Positions 1-8,283 of a stretch of DNA of 64,000 nt are shown in pieces. Both the position numbers and the translations under genes were made by a program. The stretch lies in assembly GCA_001749745.1 (NCBI GenBank), contig JWTM01000424.1:248001-312000 (forward strand), given 5' to 3'. Each line of letters opens with the position of its first letter. Position 1 is the first letter of the stretch. The DNA comes from Candidatus Marispirochaeta associata (GTDB lineage: Bacteria > Spirochaetota > Spirochaetia > JC444 > Marispirochaetaceae). The notes under the pieces were generated by a model, which was given only the letters and a program-made list of their open reading frames with translations, made no database searches and was not told the origin of the DNA.

Positions 1-1101
1 GCCTTTGTTCAAGAGAAACTGGTGCAGAAGGGATTAGACATCCTATTTGTATTTTCCGATGAGTATAGACCCGGGTATACATGCTATTTCGCCGACTATT
101 TTCCTGTAAATGTAATTGAAGAATCCCCTCAAGGAGTGGTTATTCCTCGGGAAGGAGAGGTCACTCTCTTCTTGGGTGGTATTAACGCAAAAGTTGCAGA
201 AGATATTTCCTGGATCTCAGATATCCGCTCGATTGAAACCATAGAGGATTTCTTTGCCGAGAAGAAGGCAAAGCTGGGGAGAAAGCTCAAGACAGGCTTG
301 GTGGGTGAGGCGCTGCTTCCTGTGAAATATGGAAAGCGGCTTGAACCCCTTATTGAGAGTAATGATTTTATCCGCTCCGATGAAATAGTGAACAACATGA
401 GAATGGTAAAACGTCCCGAAGAGATACGCCTTATGGAGGAGGTGGGCGCGTTGGCCGACACCTCGTTACGAGCAGCTATAGAGAGACTTGCACAGGGCGA
501 TATCTCCGAGACGGAGTTGTCTGCTGTAGCGGAATATGAAATCCGAAAGGTAGGTGGAGTAATCGGCAGCGCCACCATACTTTCCGCCGGTGAGAATACG
601 GTGAAACCCACATGGCGCCCTTCGACGAAGATGATTCTCGCCGGGGAACCGGTTCTCATCGATGTGAATCCCTTACTGAGCGGTTATTGCGCCGATACCT
701 CGGTAACGGTTTTCTGTGGTGATACTCCCAAGGAGGCGGAAAAACCCTTCCAAGCCAGTTTGGATATTCTGAGGGGAGTAATCGAACACATGAAACCCGG
801 CGAGCCGGCGTCGATGATCTACGATTATTTTCTTGATGCCTCGACTAAAGCCGGCTACCGGGACGAGTTTGTCAAATACGCACAAGGCATGCGTGCTGTC
901 GGACACGGTGTAGGATTGGATGTCGTCGAGTTTCCCAACCTCGATAAGGATTCTAGCTTCCTCCTGGTGCCCGGAATGGTCTTGGCGGTGAAGTTTGATC
1001 TACATGGCTTCTCGTTCGGCGGCTTGCGAAGCGAAGTGGAAGTTGTTGTAGAAGATTCCGGGTGCCGATCGCTGAATCAAATTATTTATGACGAGCTTTA
1101 G
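1..1101 (+). CDS. M24 family metallopeptidase/creatinase-type hydrolase, 5' end outside window
   Basis: The reading frame is open from base 1, so the true start lies upstream; a GTG at 22 is only an internal candidate. The visible part has the N-terminal creatinase-like domain (about residues 1-125) and the C-terminal pita-bread domain. Expected metal ligands are seen as Asp in LIDVNP, Asp in CADTSVT, His in VGHGVGLD and Glu in LRSEVEV. The position usually held by the first Glu of the MVxxxEP motif is Lys (MVLAVKFDL). The family cleaves Xaa-Pro bonds or small amidines such as creatine and ectoine. With one ligand replaced, a creatinase- or ectoine-hydrolase-like C-N hydrolase is as plausible as a dipeptidase. 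It precedes a TRAP transporter by 50 bp in the same orientation, so the transporter may import its substrate (inference). Confidence 0.85.
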   Translation, partial: AFVQEKLVQKGLDILFVFSDEYRPGYTCYFADYFPVNVIEESPQGVVIPREGEVTLFLGGINAKVAEDISWISDIRSIETIEDFFAEKKAKLGRKLKTGLVGEALLPVKYGKRLEPLIESNDFIRSDEIVNNMRMVKRPEEIRLMEEVGALADTSLRAAIERLAQGDISETELSAVAEYEIRKVGGVIGSATILSAGENTVKPTWRPSTKMILAGEPVLIDVNPLLSGYCADTSVTVFCGDTPKEAEKPFQASLDILRGVIEHMKPGEPASMIYDYFLDASTKAGYRDEFVKYAQGMRAVGHGVGLDVVEFPNLDKDSSFLLVPGMVLAVKFDLHGFSFGGLRSEVEVVVEDSGCRSLNQIIYDEL

Positions 1102-1151
1102 TTAACAATTCTTCGTTCGCGAGGATTGATAATATTATTAGGAGGCGTTCT

Positions 1152-2141
1152 ATGAACGTAAGAAAAGGAGTTGTTGTTTTTTTTCTATTGACTGCTCTAA
1201 CTTGTCTGGTCTTTGCCGCTGGGCAATCCGAAGGAAGTAGCGATAAGGTCTATGAGCTGAGCCTGGGGAGTATTTCCGGTCCTTCTCACCTGCACAATGT
1301 GGTCCTGAGAGAATGGACCGAGATGGTTGAAGAGGAGACGGACGGGCGTCTGGTAATAAATGTGTTCGATAGTGCTCAGTTGGGCGGCGAACGAGAGTAC
1401 ATCGAAGGCATGAAGCTGGGCACGGTCGATATGTGCCAGACCTCCACCGGTCCCATCAGCGGCTTTATTCCGCAGTTCATGGTAGTCGGCCTTCCCTATG
1501 TATTCCAGAGTTTTGATCAGATTGAAGAGTCTCTGAACGGGGAGCTCGGTCAGGCTCTATTCGACCTGCTGGAGGACGAAGGCATCATCGGCCTGGCATG
1601 GTTTACCAACGGCTTCCGAAGCGTATTCAACTCGGAGCGTCCCATCCGTACCCCGGATGATCTTAACGGCTTGAAGATCCGCGTTATGGAAAGCCCCCTT
1701 ATGGTTTCTACCCTGAATGCGATGGGAGCCTCTGCGACACCGATGGCCTACTCTGAGCTCTATACGGCGATCAACCAGGGGGTAATGGATGGTGCTGAGA
1801 ATGCCCCGGGGAACGTGCTGAATGATAAGTTCTTCGAGGTAACCGGCTACTATTCAATGACCGAGCACTTTGCACCTCCGGGAGTCGTAGCCATCAGCAA
1901 GACTGTCTACGAATCTCTTCCTGAAGATCTTCAGGAATACCTGATCGAAGCAGGTAAGAAGCTCCAGGCAATGGAAATGGCCCGCGACCGAGAAGCACAA
2001 GCTAAGTTTCTCGAGGAGCTCGAAGCCAAAGGTATGAAGGTCAATACGGTAGACAAGGATGCTTTTACTAAAGCAGTTGCCCCTGTGTTGGATCAGTATC
2101 GGTCTGAAATCGGACCGGAGATAATGAATCTCATCAAATAA
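1152..2141 (+). CDS. dctP: TRAP transporter substrate-binding protein, DctP family
   Basis: A 329-residue exported protein with an N-terminal signal peptide (basic MNVRKG, hydrophobic stretch, AAGQ cleavage region) and a strong AGGAGG ribosome site 6 bases before the ATG. The DctP-fold signatures are present: the KIRVME segment, whose Arg normally pairs with the ligand carboxylate, and the ELYTAINQGVMDGAEN segment. It would capture an organic acid or similar small carboxylated solute in the periplasm and hand it to the DctQM permease encoded next. The ligand cannot be read from sequence; the preceding M24 hydrolase and following cupin suggest uptake and breakdown of one small compound (inference). 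Confidence 0.93.
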   Translation: MNVRKGVVVFFLLTALTCLVFAAGQSEGSSDKVYELSLGSISGPSHLHNVVLREWTEMVEEETDGRLVINVFDSAQLGGEREYIEGMKLGTVDMCQTSTGPISGFIPQFMVVGLPYVFQSFDQIEESLNGELGQALFDLLEDEGIIGLAWFTNGFRSVFNSERPIRTPDDLNGLKIRVMESPLMVSTLNAMGASATPMAYSELYTAINQGVMDGAENAPGNVLNDKFFEVTGYYSMTEHFAPPGVVAISKTVYESLPEDLQEYLIEAGKKLQAMEMARDREAQAKFLEELEAKGMKVNTVDKDAFTKAVAPVLDQYRSEIGPEIMNLIK

Positions 2142-2148
2142 TAATACC

Positions 2149-2188
2149 GGCCGGTACTCCTCCGACAAGGAGGGTGCCGGCCCTTTTT
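2149..2188 (+). terminator. Rho-independent-type hairpin after dctP
   Basis: GGCCGGTACTCCT (2149-2161) pairs with AGGAGGGTGCCGGCC (2168-2182) and is followed by CTTTTT. It lies just after the binding-protein gene, where partial termination typically raises the binding protein:permease ratio. Confidence 0.8.
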
Positions 2189-2232
2189 AATATCCCAAAG
2201 CTGTATTCGGGATTGTGGAGGTACGATAAGGC

Positions 2233-2736
2233 ATGAGTAAAATTATACGCGCGGTCGACATTGTGGCTTATAGCCTCTTGACTATCGCCACATGCATCAT
2301 GGTTGTCTCGATTTTTCTCCAAGTAGTGTTTCGCTATGTAGTGGGTAATCCGCTTTTCTGGAGTGAAGAAGTCTCTCGCTATGCGTTCATTTGGATCGTG
2401 TTCATCGGTGGATCAATAGCTACAAAACGTGGTGCTCATATCGGCGTAGACTATTTTACCGCCCTATTGAACGACCGCCAAAGATACTATCTTGGAATCG
2501 TTGTTTCGGTCTTATTGTTAATATTCTGCGCCATTGTGGTTGCATCGAGTGTGCCCCTCATTGAGAGTAATATGACTCAGAAGTCGCCTGCGGTAAGGAT
2601 CACGATGGCCTATATCTTCTTGGCAATACCGGTCGGCTTCTCAATGATGTTCATGTATACCTTGGAAGCCCTTATCGATGTCTTACGCTTACACAAATCC
2701 AACCGAACCGGATTTGGAGAAGGGCAAGCCCTATGA
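2233..2736 (+). CDS. dctQ: TRAP transporter small permease, DctQ family
   Basis: 167 residues with four hydrophobic segments, the usual size and topology of DctQ. It has the family WSEEVSRYAFIW and KRGAHIGVD segments. It starts 92 bp after dctP beyond a hairpin, and its last codons overlap dctM by 4 bp (ATGA), indicating translational coupling. With DctM it forms the membrane part of a Na+-dependent TRAP transporter. Confidence 0.92.
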   Translation: MSKIIRAVDIVAYSLLTIATCIMVVSIFLQVVFRYVVGNPLFWSEEVSRYAFIWIVFIGGSIATKRGAHIGVDYFTALLNDRQRYYLGIVVSVLLLIFCAIVVASSVPLIESNMTQKSPAVRITMAYIFLAIPVGFSMMFMYTLEALIDVLRLHKSNRTGFGEGQAL

Positions 2737-4007
2737 CCCTACTTACACTATTTGTGCTGTTTATTGTCTTGATTTTTATTCAAGTACCAGTCGCCTTCGC
2801 CATGGGGATCTCATCACTTGTGGCCCTGCTGATAATGGGGAAACCATCGCTCATTATTGTGCAGAATATGTTCGCTGCGGTGGATTCGTTCCCGCTGATG
2901 GCGATCCCGTTCTTCATCCTTGCCGGCGAGTTGATGAATAACGGCGGTATCACCAAGAGAATCGTGAACTTCTCGCGTTCCATTGTCGGATTCATTAAAG
3001 GCGGTCTTGCCCATGTAAACATCGTCGCCAGCATGTTCTTCGCCGGGATTTCCGGTTCCGCGACAGCCGATGCCTCCGCTCTTGGTTCCATGCTCATTCC
3101 GATGATGGAAGAAGACGGCTATAGTAAAGAGTTTAGCGTTGCGGTTACGGCGACCTCATCAACGATCGGTCCTATCATTCCGCCGAGTATCATGATGGTT
3201 ATGTATGGGGTTATCGCCAACGTTTCGATCGGGAAGCTCTTCCTGGGAGGATTTATCCCCGGTGTTTCGGTTGGGCTGGCACTTATGGTGATGGCCTATA
3301 TCATCTCCGTCCGCAAAGGTTATGGCGCCGATACCAAGCTCTCCCTTCGAGCTATCGTTTTGAATTTCAAGAAAGCGGCGCTGGCGATGGTTATGCCCTT
3401 CATTATCATCGGCGGCGTGCTCTCCGGCGTCTTTACCGCAACCGAAGCGGGAGTGATTGCAACCGTCTATGCCTTGATCGTCAGCTTTTTCGTCTACAAG
3501 ACTATTTCCGTTAAGGATTTGCCCAGAATCTTTATCAACTCCGCGGTGCTAACTTCGGTCTGTCTGATAGTTATCGCCTCGGCCTCTATTTTTGGACGTA
3601 TACTTGCAATCGAAAAGTTTCCCATGATGGTAAGGACGCTGCTCTTATCCTTCGAGACTTCGCCGGTAATGGTTGAGCTGCTTATTATTATCTTTATTCT
3701 CTTGCTCGGGCTCTTCATTGAAGGTATCCCGGTTCTAATCATTTTTGCGCCGATTTTTATCCCTGTTATCGCAAACCTGGGACTGGACCTGGTTCACTTT
3801 GGGGTAATCTTCAATATGGCGATCCTTATTGGTTCGGTTACGCCTCCGGTTGGGATCTTATTGTATATATGCTGCAATATTGCGGATATTAAGGTATCCC
3901 GGGCGAGTAAGATTATATGGCCCTTCGTCGGAATGATGATGCTGGTCATGTTCCTGTGTCTCTTCTTCCCGCCGTTGGTTACCTTCATTCCTTCGTTGAT
4001 GGATTAG
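2733..4007 (+). CDS. dctM: TRAP transporter large permease, DctM family
   Basis: 424 residues, strongly hydrophobic with about a dozen membrane segments, the normal DctM length. Characteristic DctM stretches are visible: the GxLMNxGGIT segment near residue 70, the GSATADASALGSMLIPMM segment and the IGPIIPPS loop. It forms the substrate translocation pathway in complex with DctQ and receives solute from the DctP protein encoded upstream. It is followed by a small cupin gene 17 bp downstream. Confidence 0.94.
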   Translation: MTLLTLFVLFIVLIFIQVPVAFAMGISSLVALLIMGKPSLIIVQNMFAAVDSFPLMAIPFFILAGELMNNGGITKRIVNFSRSIVGFIKGGLAHVNIVASMFFAGISGSATADASALGSMLIPMMEEDGYSKEFSVAVTATSSTIGPIIPPSIMMVMYGVIANVSIGKLFLGGFIPGVSVGLALMVMAYIISVRKGYGADTKLSLRAIVLNFKKAALAMVMPFIIIGGVLSGVFTATEAGVIATVYALIVSFFVYKTISVKDLPRIFINSAVLTSVCLIVIASASIFGRILAIEKFPMMVRTLLLSFETSPVMVELLIIIFILLLGLFIEGIPVLIIFAPIFIPVIANLGLDLVHFGVIFNMAILIGSVTPPVGILLYICCNIADIKVSRASKIIWPFVGMMMLVMFLCLFFPPLVTFIPSLMD

Positions 4008-4024
4008 TGCTTAAGGAAGAAGGA

Positions 4025-4348
4025 ATGGGAAATTATATAAGTATCGAGGGGATTAAACCCAGCTTCAATAATGGCCATTACAGTTACAAGCTCTTGGATA
4101 ATGATCAACCCAGCGAAACTGGCGTCAGTCGCTATATATGTAAGGAGTATCAGGAACCTGGGGTCCATGACTTCCATGAGGGCTTCTATGTTCTGGAAGG
4201 CAAAGGATCCATGAGATGCGGATCGGATGAGCATTTGATAGAGGCCGGGGTCTCCTTCATTGTACCTGCCGCGGTCGAACACAGCATTAAGTGCTCTGAG
4301 GATGTTTCTGAGATAAAGCTCTTTTGGTTCCATATTCCAATCGCCTGA
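4025..4348 (+). CDS. Small cupin-domain protein
   Basis: A 107-residue single-domain cupin. The start chosen is the ATG preceded by an AAGGAAGAAGGA ribosome site; the frame is open further upstream but overlaps dctM. The cupin motif 1 region (PGVHDFHEGFYVLEGKGSM) and motif 2 region (PAAVEHSIKC) keep two His and one Glu suitable for metal binding. Function is unknown: such proteins serve as small isomerases, dioxygenases or ligand sensors. Its place directly after dctM suggests a role in metabolism or sensing of the TRAP substrate. It converges with the dioxygenase gene on the other strand. Confidence 0.8.
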   Translation: MGNYISIEGIKPSFNNGHYSYKLLDNDQPSETGVSRYICKEYQEPGVHDFHEGFYVLEGKGSMRCGSDEHLIEAGVSFIVPAAVEHSIKCSEDVSEIKLFWFHIPIA

Positions 4349-4417
4349 TTGGGATATGGTAACCGATGCATAAAAGTGATGCACGGGTCTGGTCGACATG
4401 TATCACTTGCTTCTGCG

Positions 4418-5233
4418 TTAGGGCTGCCAGTGGAAGGCGACGGCTCGCTTACCGAGGATATAATCATCGAAGATCAGTTCCGCTCCTTTACCGGCGATGC
4501 CCTGGCAGACGTGGAGGGGTAGGAGATGCTCTTCCCGGGGGTGGCAGTAGGGCGCATTCGGGGCTGCATGCCAATCTCGTAGCAGCTTTTTCCGTTCACG
4601 ATTGCTTATCTCCCCGGTACAGACCTGGATAAGCCAATCCTGGAAGCTATTGTTGGCTTCATCAGCCTTCTCGCTCTGATCCCATACGAACTCCCGCATA
4701 TTATGAAAGGAGAATCCGGAGCCGAGAATGAGGATATTTCTCTTTGTAAGGGATCCTAATGCTCTGGCCAACTTAAGATGTTCGTCGGGATTCAACCCCT
4801 TCTTCAGCGAAAGTTGAGTTGTCGGGATATCGGCATCCGGATACATCAGCATCAATGGAATAAAGAGCCCGTGGTCGAATCCGCGTTGCCGAGTCTCGCC
4901 AGACTCTATTCCCGCTTCCTGCAGCAGGTCCCGAACCTCTTGCGCCAGCTCCGGATTCCCAGGAATCGGGTAATCCAAATCGTAGGCCTTCTGGGGGAAA
5001 CCGTAGTAGTCAAACAAGAGGGGCGGAGAAGAGGCCGTGATAACGGTTGGCAGAGACTCCTCCCAATGGGCGCTGATGACCAGGATCTCCTCCGGGCGGG
5101 GAATCCTGCCGGGAAGATCCTTCATAAAGGCGACCATCTTGTCGTGACTCGGGTCTCCCAGAATGGGCAGCGGGCCTCCTCCGTGTGAGAGGTAAATAAT
5201 GTGACAACTCTGGTCCCGATGCGGCAGATCCAT
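4418..5233 (-). CDS. ygiD: Extradiol ring-cleavage dioxygenase, DODA/YgiD family
   Basis: 271 residues, full length for the class III extradiol dioxygenase (LigB-fold) subfamily typified by E. coli YgiD (4,5-DOPA dioxygenase). Putative metal-binding His residues are visible in YLSHGGGP near the N-terminus, SAHWEE (about residue 55), FDHGLFIPL and GSGFSFHN. It is a cytosolic enzyme; in the absence of aromatic pathway genes nearby, the physiological catechol is unknown. The gene is monocistronic between a convergent cupin and a divergent GGDEF protein. The symbol denotes family only. Confidence 0.87.
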   Translation of the reverse strand: MDLPHRDQSCHIIYLSHGGGPLPILGDPSHDKMVAFMKDLPGRIPRPEEILVISAHWEESLPTVITASSPPLLFDYYGFPQKAYDLDYPIPGNPELAQEVRDLLQEAGIESGETRQRGFDHGLFIPLMLMYPDADIPTTQLSLKKGLNPDEHLKLARALGSLTKRNILILGSGFSFHNMREFVWDQSEKADEANNSFQDWLIQVCTGEISNRERKKLLRDWHAAPNAPYCHPREEHLLPLHVCQGIAGKGAELIFDDYILGKRAVAFHWQP

Positions 5234-5406
5234 TCGTTAGCTCCTTCTTCTCATGATCGGTTCCTTATATCATGGCCACGTAACACTGTCTGTGTCTATC
5301 CATGAACGGATTGGTGAGTCGCGTTGTTTATCGTGCGGCCATTATCACCAAAGAATACGAAAGTTGGTCAGGTTTTACCTATCAGGTATTCATGCTACTC
5401 TAAGTT

Positions 5407-6972
5407 ATGGTTTTCCAATTCCACTACCTCCAACTGCTGTACTTCTTTGCAAGCCTTCTTACTCTCGTATTGGCTCTTGTTACAAGCAAGTTCCCCCCCT
5501 TTCACGGCAGTCGGATATGGAAAATCACCCTGATCAGTGTTGCCTTGTGGTCAGGTTGCGACGGTCTTTTAAAGTTTTTCGCCGATTTCAATGCGAAGCA
5601 GATTCTCTTGCGACTCTCCTATCTTGGAGTCATGGGAACGACGATCTCCTGGTCCTACTTCGTCCTGGTCTACGGCAATTGCGGACACTTAATCGGGAAG
5701 AAACTCAAGATCTTTCTGCTTATTATCCCATCAGTCTCGTTTTTAGGGGTGATGACCTTTTCCTGGCACCCCTGGTTCTATACATCTTTAGAACTCGTGC
5801 AGGAGAACGATCTATGGGCATTGGCACGCCGATATGGTCCCCTTTTCTGGATATGGGCCATTTACGCCTATGCAATCATTGTCTCCAGTAGTCTTCTTCT
5901 GATACGGGCCATGGTACGCTTTCCTAAACAGTATAAGTACCGGATTTCCCTGCTTCTGACGGCAGCCATTCTCCCTACGATTCCAAACCTCCTCTATCTA
6001 ATGGGCATCAACTTGATCAAACCTTACGATCCCTCATCCCTATTTTTTGCGCTGAGCGCACTGCTTATAGGCTTAAGCATTCTAAGGTACCGGTTTTTCG
6101 ATCTGGTTCCCGTGGCCTATCATTCGGTTTTTCAGAATATGAAGAGCGGTGTTCTGGTTTTGGACAGCTCAATGAAGATACTGGATCTCAATCCGGAAGC
6201 GGAGAGGATCTTTTCCGTCTCCCATCTCAAAGCCATCGGCCATTCCTTTGAGAGCCTCTTGGAGCGGGCGAGGGAGTTGATCACGAAATGCCGCACTGAT
6301 TTTACTGAGATGCGGCTGAACGGCCGTCTATATGAGATTAGCTCCGCTCCGCTGGTTTCTCCCGGCAATGTCGACGAAGGATTTATTCTGCACTTCCACG
6401 ATATAACCGCGCTTAAGGATACTGAAAGAAAGCTCTGCGATGCCTATGAGCAACTCAAAGAGATTGCCGGTACTGATGCTCTAACGGGACTACTGAATCG
6501 GCGGAGTTTTTTTGAACAAGCGCGAAGGGAATTCATTCGTTCCCAAAGAAGCGGTTCTCCCTTCTCCATGATCTTGATCGATCTAGATAATTTCAAAGCC
6601 GTGAACGACAATATGGGTCATTTAGCGGGGGATGAGGTGCTGAGGAGAACGGCTGATAGCCTTGTTGAGCTGTCGCGCGGGGGAGACGTCATCGGCCGCT
6701 ACGGAGGCGATGAATTTGTAGTCATGCCCTTCCAGACCGATGAGACACATGCTCTCGAGTTGGCAAGGAGATATGTATCGTCTATCCCGCCGCGGATTAA
6801 TAACGGTGTGGAGATGTCGGTGACTCTGAGCATAGGAGTAATCGTGTATGACGGCAGCGACGAGACCTCTCTGGAGGATATATTCGATAAGGCCGATAGG
6901 GCCATGTATGACTCTAAGTCAAGCGGAAAGAATCGGGCGACGATCTGGAGGCCTGATATGGTTGAGGTATAA
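5407..6972 (+). CDS. 7TM-PAS-GGDEF diguanylate cyclase
   Basis: 521 residues. About residues 1-225 form seven hydrophobic segments of the N-terminal 7TM histidine-kinase-type sensor region. Residues about 235-340 read as a PAS domain (MKSGVLVLDSSMKILDLNP). Residues about 355-515 form a GGDEF domain with the DALTGLLNRR start and an intact RYGGDEF active loop. An RGGD product-inhibition site sits five residues before GGDEF. It should synthesise cyclic di-GMP at the inner membrane in response to a signal sensed by the membrane or PAS region. No good ribosome site precedes the ATG, so the start is less certain. A second 7TM-GGDEF protein lies at 39845. Confidence 0.92.
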   Translation: MVFQFHYLQLLYFFASLLTLVLALVTSKFPPFHGSRIWKITLISVALWSGCDGLLKFFADFNAKQILLRLSYLGVMGTTISWSYFVLVYGNCGHLIGKKLKIFLLIIPSVSFLGVMTFSWHPWFYTSLELVQENDLWALARRYGPLFWIWAIYAYAIIVSSSLLLIRAMVRFPKQYKYRISLLLTAAILPTIPNLLYLMGINLIKPYDPSSLFFALSALLIGLSILRYRFFDLVPVAYHSVFQNMKSGVLVLDSSMKILDLNPEAERIFSVSHLKAIGHSFESLLERARELITKCRTDFTEMRLNGRLYEISSAPLVSPGNVDEGFILHFHDITALKDTERKLCDAYEQLKEIAGTDALTGLLNRRSFFEQARREFIRSQRSGSPFSMILIDLDNFKAVNDNMGHLAGDEVLRRTADSLVELSRGGDVIGRYGGDEFVVMPFQTDETHALELARRYVSSIPPRINNGVEMSVTLSIGVIVYDGSDETSLEDIFDKADRAMYDSKSSGKNRATIWRPDMVEV

Positions 6973-6980
6973 GATAAGGC

Positions 6981-7110
6981 CGCCCCTGTCGGACTGCCCC
7001 TTTCTCTTGGCCCAGGCCGCATGCCCGAGCAGCAATCCGAAAGATTGCGACCAGGGCAGAAGAGGACTTGAAGTCTCTGGTCACCATCATCCTGATGGTT
7101 CCCGCCGACC
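6981..7110. repeat. Mosaic tRNA-derived repeat element (copy A)
   Basis: Three blocks are stitched together. 6981-7015 resembles the region downstream of tRNA-Leu at 16126-16156 (terminator half plus CCCAG). 7019-7073 matches 14564-14618 with one mismatch over 55 bp. 7057-7110 matches 15963-16016 with one mismatch over 54 bp. On the minus strand it contains the T-arm-like CTTCAAGTCCTCTTCTG of tRNA-Leu and two hairpins (GCAATC/GATTGC and ACCATC/GATGGT). It is not a functional tRNA. Together with the remnant after it, it occupies most of the 385-bp gap 6973-7357; 7198-7357 shows nothing I can assign. Confidence 0.75.
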
Positions 7111-7197
7111 GGAATAGACGCGATCGTTACCAAACCGATCGAAGTGAACGAACTCTTCCCGGTTATGCAAAATCGCCTCGGTATTGTTTATCCATAA
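7111..7197 (+). pseudogene. C-terminal remnant of a response-regulator receiver domain
   Basis: The plus frame from 7111 reads GIDAIVTKPIEVNELF and continues for 28 codons to a TAA at 7195-7197. This matches the end of CheY-like receiver domains, where the conserved Lys-Pro precedes the last helix. Nothing upstream in frame continues the domain: a stop lies at 7093-7095 and the sequence there is repeat copy A. I read it as the tail of a receiver gene cut by the repeat or by a deletion at its edge. It is short, so a chance resemblance is possible. Confidence 0.5.
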
Positions 7198-7357
7198 GTT
7201 AAGACGCGACGGTTTTTGAGCCGATTCCAAGGCTAACCTGGGGTATGCGAACTCCGCACTGACTGATCTATAATCACTTCTCGAGATGAAAGAGCCGGAA
7301 GCTCCATGGCGTATTCTCGCGCATCTACCGGCATCGGCTGCACACAGTCGAAAGGCT

Positions 7358-8233
7358 TCAGATCCAATTAACCGTCTGAACGGGCCTGGAGATCGACCGA
7401 CGGTATTTGTATTTCGGATACCCCAGCACGAGCGACATACTCACCTCATGCTTCTCGGGAATCTGAAACAGCGCTTGCAACCCCTTGACCTGGTTGATCG
7501 CCGCCGGGACAACCTCCACCATGGTGGCGCCGAGTCCCAGTGCGTGGGCCTGGAGCATCGCATAGGTCGCATCGATCAACGAGTTCGCCGTGCGGGCTTC
7601 GGCGGTTTTATCCGAGTGGAACAATATTAAAACTGGAGCTCCCCGGGTGATGTGATCGCCGTTCTCCAGTTTATAGATCCCCAGTTTGGATATCGGATAG
7701 AGGTGGTTCTTCACCGTGTTGAATACTTCAGGGGTGGTGGTCTTCCTGATGAAAAAGGAGCTTACGGGATTCTCGATCATGGTGACGATTTTGTCGAGAA
7801 AATCGGCAATCATGGGGAGCGCCGACTCGATGATCCGGCGACTGTTGACAACCGTCATCGATATCTTTTCAGGGTGGCTGCCGAAGGGAGCATATTGGAC
7901 CGCGTCGATTACCTTCTGAATATCCTCCTTTGGAACATCCCGCTGGTCGAAATTCCGGACTGATCGCCGGGACGCCAGAAAAGTCTTAAACTCTTCCCCG
8001 CCGAAGCCGAACGGGCGGATGTTTGCAAGATTGTCATCATAGCTCAATCCGTCGACCTGGATGAACCTGGTCGGGCAAACCGCCATGCACTGGCCGCAGC
8101 GCTGACAAAGGTGCAGCCGGTCCGCTCGAACCGTCGCCGGAGTTCCTTTTTGAACATCGATGACATTGAAGGGGCACACTTTACCGCAGAGGCCGCAACC
8201 GCTGCATCGACTCTTTTCCTTTATCTGACTCAC
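7358..8233 (-). CDS. Ferredoxin-nitroreductase family protein
   Basis: 291 residues from the GTG at 8233, chosen for its AAAGGAG ribosome site; a GTG at 8287, overlapping the upstream gene's stop, would add 18 residues. The N-terminal part has two 4Fe-4S motifs (CSGCGLCGKVCP and CQRCGQCMAVCP). From about residue 80 it is an FMN-binding nitroreductase domain (SRRSVRNF start, GLGATM segment). The family transfers electrons from the clusters to FMN for reduction of small acceptors; the substrate is unknown. It is the last gene of a reverse-strand redox operon starting at 11204. Confidence 0.88.
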   Translation of the reverse strand: MSQIKEKSRCSGCGLCGKVCPFNVIDVQKGTPATVRADRLHLCQRCGQCMAVCPTRFIQVDGLSYDDNLANIRPFGFGGEEFKTFLASRRSVRNFDQRDVPKEDIQKVIDAVQYAPFGSHPEKISMTVVNSRRIIESALPMIADFLDKIVTMIENPVSSFFIRKTTTPEVFNTVKNHLYPISKLGIYKLENGDHITRGAPVLILFHSDKTAEARTANSLIDATYAMLQAHALGLGATMVEVVPAAINQVKGLQALFQIPEKHEVSMSLVLGYPKYKYRRSISRPVQTVNWI

Positions 8234-8283
8234 ATCTTTCTCCTTTCCGTCCCTATTGGAATGGCACACAGGCCATCCTTGTT

